This document shows, piece after piece, positions 61,910-64,000 of a stretch of DNA of 64,000 nucleotides. The stretch is taken from NCBI GenBank assembly GCA_019636375.1, contig JAHBXS010000002.1, positions 895,621 to 959,620 of the forward strand, written 5' to 3'. A model generated the notes under the pieces. It worked only from the letters and a program-made list of their open reading frames with translations. It was not told the DNA's origin and searched no databases. A program made the translations under genes and the position numbers. This stretch comes from Pirellulaceae bacterium (lineage in GTDB: Bacteria > Planctomycetota > Planctomycetia > Pirellulales > Pirellulaceae). Position 1 is the stretch's first letter. Every line of letters starts with the position of its first letter.

Positions 61910-62481
61910 AGCTTTTTGATTTTTGGTAACGGAAGTCGTCAACGGCTTGTTGATTTTTTGACCTTTGTGATTGACAGTAGCAATTTCTTAACCCGAAGCG
62001 TGAGCGAGTGGACCGTTTTCCCTCACTTACGTTTCGGGTTTCAATAAAATCAACAAGTCGTCAAGACTTTCGGCATTTTGGCGATTTACTCGAAACTCTT
62101 AACGAGTTCCGCTACCCCATAGTTAAGCCTTGACAAAGCACTCGTCGCTAATTCAAAAACTAAATTCGAGGCACAAAATCGGATGCTTGAACATAGGTTT
62201 TTACGAGAAACTCGGCAGCATTTGACCGGCCTCTCCCACCCGAGAATTAGCTGCGACACTTAGGGTTTTTCCGATTTTCCCGAAAGTAGCAATTGCATTC
62301 GGGCTGCGATTTCTGTTAGTTTCCCATTCAGGAGCCTCAGAAACCGTTAAGATTGAACGGGGCTTTGCGAAGACATAGAAGGCAAACAGGCAAACGACTA
62401 CGATTGCGAATGGGGTGGCGTCCACCCGAACCTTTGTCGAACTGAGACCATTTGGAAATTACCCTCGAAACATCATTGTCA
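61910..62481. repeat. Gap with nested palindromes
   Basis: Nested inverted repeats: CTTGTTGATTTT (61945-61956) with AAAATCAACAAG (62047-62058); inside it AACCCGAAGCGTGAGCGAG (61990 on) with CTCACTTACGTTTCGGGTT (ending 62040); overlapping the right side is a GTAGCGG family member (62056-62114) whose inverted near copy is 17294-17361. No gene seen in the remaining 360 bp. Confidence 0.75.
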
Positions 62482-63189
62482 ATGGAAACTGATTACCCGA
62501 AACAACCCGACCCGTCCTCCACTACCGAGAGTTCCGAGTTGAGGGACAGAGTCGGGCAGAAAGAGCCCAGCATTGTTTTCCTGGGCGATGACCATTCTTT
62601 GATGCCTCAAGAAACAACCCTTGGTAATAACACCCTGGCGGAGCATCCCGTCGAAATCAACTCGGGCACGCTTGAACATCGATTAGGCGACAACGCCGAA
62701 TCTGCCGAATGGTATTCGCTTGATCCGCAGTTCGTCGGATTCACCCGCATGGTTGGCTTGATCACGACGGCAGTGTTGGGCATTCTGGGACTTATTGGTG
62801 TTGTGGCGTTGTGGTTATTTGTATCGGAACAAATTTGGTGGATGCTGGGATTGGGATTGTACGCTGTGGTGATCTCTGGACTTTTGGTCATGGCGCTGGT
62901 TTGGCCCAAGATCGAGTACCGCCATTATTTTTGGCGGCTTGATGACAAAGGCTTAGAAATTAAACGGGGCGTGTTGTGGCGGCACCGAATTTCTGTCCCA
63001 ACGGCCAGACTCCAACATGCCGACATCAGCCAGGGTCCCGTGCAGCGAATGTTTGGGCTCTCGAAACTCACCGTCTATACTGCGGGAACCTCTAACGCCT
63101 CGGTGGAACTCGATGGCTTGTCGCATGACACGGCTGCTTGGGTTCGCGATCAATTGATACTTCGTCGCGAGGAACTCGATGTCGTCTGA
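62482..63189 (+). CDS. Bacterial PH-domain membrane protein (YdbS-like)
   Basis: 235 residues from ATG 62482; a TTG 10 codons upstream also fits. A disordered acidic N-terminus (about 85 residues) precedes two membrane helices (VGLITTAVLGILGLIGVVAL and WWMLGLGLYAVVISGLLVMA) and a bPH2 domain (RLDDKGLEIKRGVLWRHRIS VPTARLQHADISQG). YdbS proteins occur beside YdbT, as here. Role in envelope stress proposed for relatives. Confidence 0.9.
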   Translation: METDYPKQPDPSSTTESSELRDRVGQKEPSIVFLGDDHSLMPQETTLGNNTLAEHPVEINSGTLEHRLGDNAESAEWYSLDPQFVGFTRMVGLITTAVLGILGLIGVVALWLFVSEQIWWMLGLGLYAVVISGLLVMALVWPKIEYRHYFWRLDDKGLEIKRGVLWRHRISVPTARLQHADISQGPVQRMFGLSKLTVYTAGTSNASVELDGLSHDTAAWVRDQLILRREELDVV

Positions 63190-64000
63190 CCCTCTTGCCG
63201 GAGAATCATCGCGAGAACCCGAACTGGTCGCCGAGATTCTTCTCGAAAAACCCACATTGGCCGAATTGGTCGAGTCGCCAGCAGCGGACAATTCGCCGAA
63301 CGCCAAGGCCGGTTCGGGGAGCTACCATTTTTTGCACTGGTCGTCATTGTTCTTTGACATCATCAGTCGGTTTCGGCAGTATTTGATTCCGCTTATATTT
63401 GCCTTTTTAAGTGCCCGAAACCAAGACTGGTTTTTTGGGGTCTTGGCGGGTGTCTTTCTGATCGGCTCCCTGATGCGGACCTTCGTCAGATACTTTACGT
63501 TGCAATACGGAATTGCTAACGGTGAACTGGTCGTCAAGCAAGGCTTGATTTTTCGTAGTATCCGCACGGTCCCCACCCGCAAAATTCAAAACGTCAATTT
63601 GCGGCAAACCATTTTCCATCGTGTCTTGGGGGTCTACGAAGTCCACGTGGAGACGGCTAGTGGGCAAGAAGCCGAGGCCGTGTTGAGAGTCTTGGCCAAA
63701 GCGCAAGTCGACAGTTTGCGGCATGAGATTTTTGCGGCGCGACCGGCAGGGGGAAATGGCCCTTCATCTGCGACCGCCGTCAATTCAATCGGTGAAGTTC
63801 CGGCAGTTGATCCGTTCAGTGTCGACGCTCAAGTTTCGGAGGATCTAATCGACGGGACGGTTGCAGGGTCGGCATCGGCAGAGCGATTGCTTCTAAGGAT
63901 TCCCGCTGGGTGGCTGGTGAAAGTCGGCCTGGCGAGCAACCGGGGTTGGCTGGTGGTCGGTGTGGCGTTTGGTCTATTTTTTCAATTCGGTTCTTTCGAC
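63179..64000 (+). CDS. Bacterial PH-domain membrane protein (YdbT-like), C-terminus outside the window
   Basis: At least 274 residues, open to the window edge. The ATG overlaps the YdbS gene end by 11 bp, so the two are translationally linked. After a charged N-terminus, a membrane segment (FRQYLIPLIFAFLSARNQDW FFGVLAGVFLIG) and a first bPH2 domain follow (GELVVKQGLIFRSIRTVPTR KIQNVNLRQTIFHRVLGVYE), and a second hydrophobic segment begins at the edge (WLVVGVAFGLFFQFGSFD). YdbT proteins normally carry two or three such domains. Confidence 0.9.
   Translation, partial: MSSDPLAGESSREPELVAEILLEKPTLAELVESPAADNSPNAKAGSGSYHFLHWSSLFFDIISRFRQYLIPLIFAFLSARNQDWFFGVLAGVFLIGSLMRTFVRYFTLQYGIANGELVVKQGLIFRSIRTVPTRKIQNVNLRQTIFHRVLGVYEVHVETASGQEAEAVLRVLAKAQVDSLRHEIFAARPAGGNGPSSATAVNSIGEVPAVDPFSVDAQVSEDLIDGTVAGSASAERLLLRIPAGWLVKVGLASNRGWLVVGVAFGLFFQFGSFD

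Overview
The window looks like a piece of a Planctomycetota (class Planctomycetia) chromosome. This rests on gene content: a DUF1501 protein next to a PSD1/DUF1549/DUF1553 heme protein, a DUF1559 protein, DUF1573-like secreted proteins, VCBS/FG-GAP and BNR-type secreted proteins, a separated rplX, and long intergenic gaps packed with palindromic repeats. I do not assign a genus. No transposase, integrase, prophage or CRISPR array was seen.

Layout. 1-3.1 kb: RND efflux pump (permease cut by the window edge, plus lipoprotein adaptor). 3.3-9.1 kb: a secreted planctomycete protein, a BNR/YCF48-type repeat protein with a C-terminal CBM9-like domain, and an OmpH/Skp chaperone. 9.5-12.3 kb: a GlmU-like sugar nucleotidyltransferase, a small DMT protein, a lone ribosomal protein L24 and a DinB protein. 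12.4-15.5 kb: a TadE/TadE/TadG (VWA) cluster closed by a clear terminator. 15.7-17.1 kb: a coiled-coil protein followed by a 204-bp tandem repeat, then a CAT-anticodon tRNA. 17.9-27.6 kb: a defence operon, read on the minus strand as hsdM, PDDEXK/DUF5655 nuclease, a 51-codon hsdS-like leader, hsdS, an anti-phage dCTP deaminase, a 64-aa protein and hsdR. Most junctions are 1-4 base overlaps. 28.4-42 kb: DEAD-box helicase, a three-gene cassette of secreted proteins, M61 peptidase, alkaline phosphatase, a DUF1559 protein, and a VCBS protein whose reading frame carries one in-frame TGA followed by a bacterial-SECIS-like hairpin. 42.4-48 kb: a DAB-type inorganic-carbon uptake operon (dabB, dabA and a beta-carbonic-anhydrase-like protein missing zinc ligands), facing a winged-helix regulator across a 16-bp perfect palindrome. 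48.2-56.5 kb: Nudix hydrolase, DUF1501, PSD1 protein, rhomboid protease, MOT1-type transporter and tRNA-Asn. 56.8-64 kb: di-heme peroxidase, an acyltransferase with two GNAT/FemAB-like transferases in one operon, and a pair of bacterial PH-domain (YdbS/YdbT) proteins, the second cut by the window end.

The gaps hold at least seven families of palindromic or tandem repeats, several shared between distant sites. One family contains two hairpins with conserved flanks and stems that differ in sequence but keep pairing. The observations I rate highest are the candidate selenocysteine codon in the VCBS gene, the dCTP deaminase with small partner embedded in a type I restriction operon, and the DAB operon with a catalytically dead-looking carbonic anhydrase.
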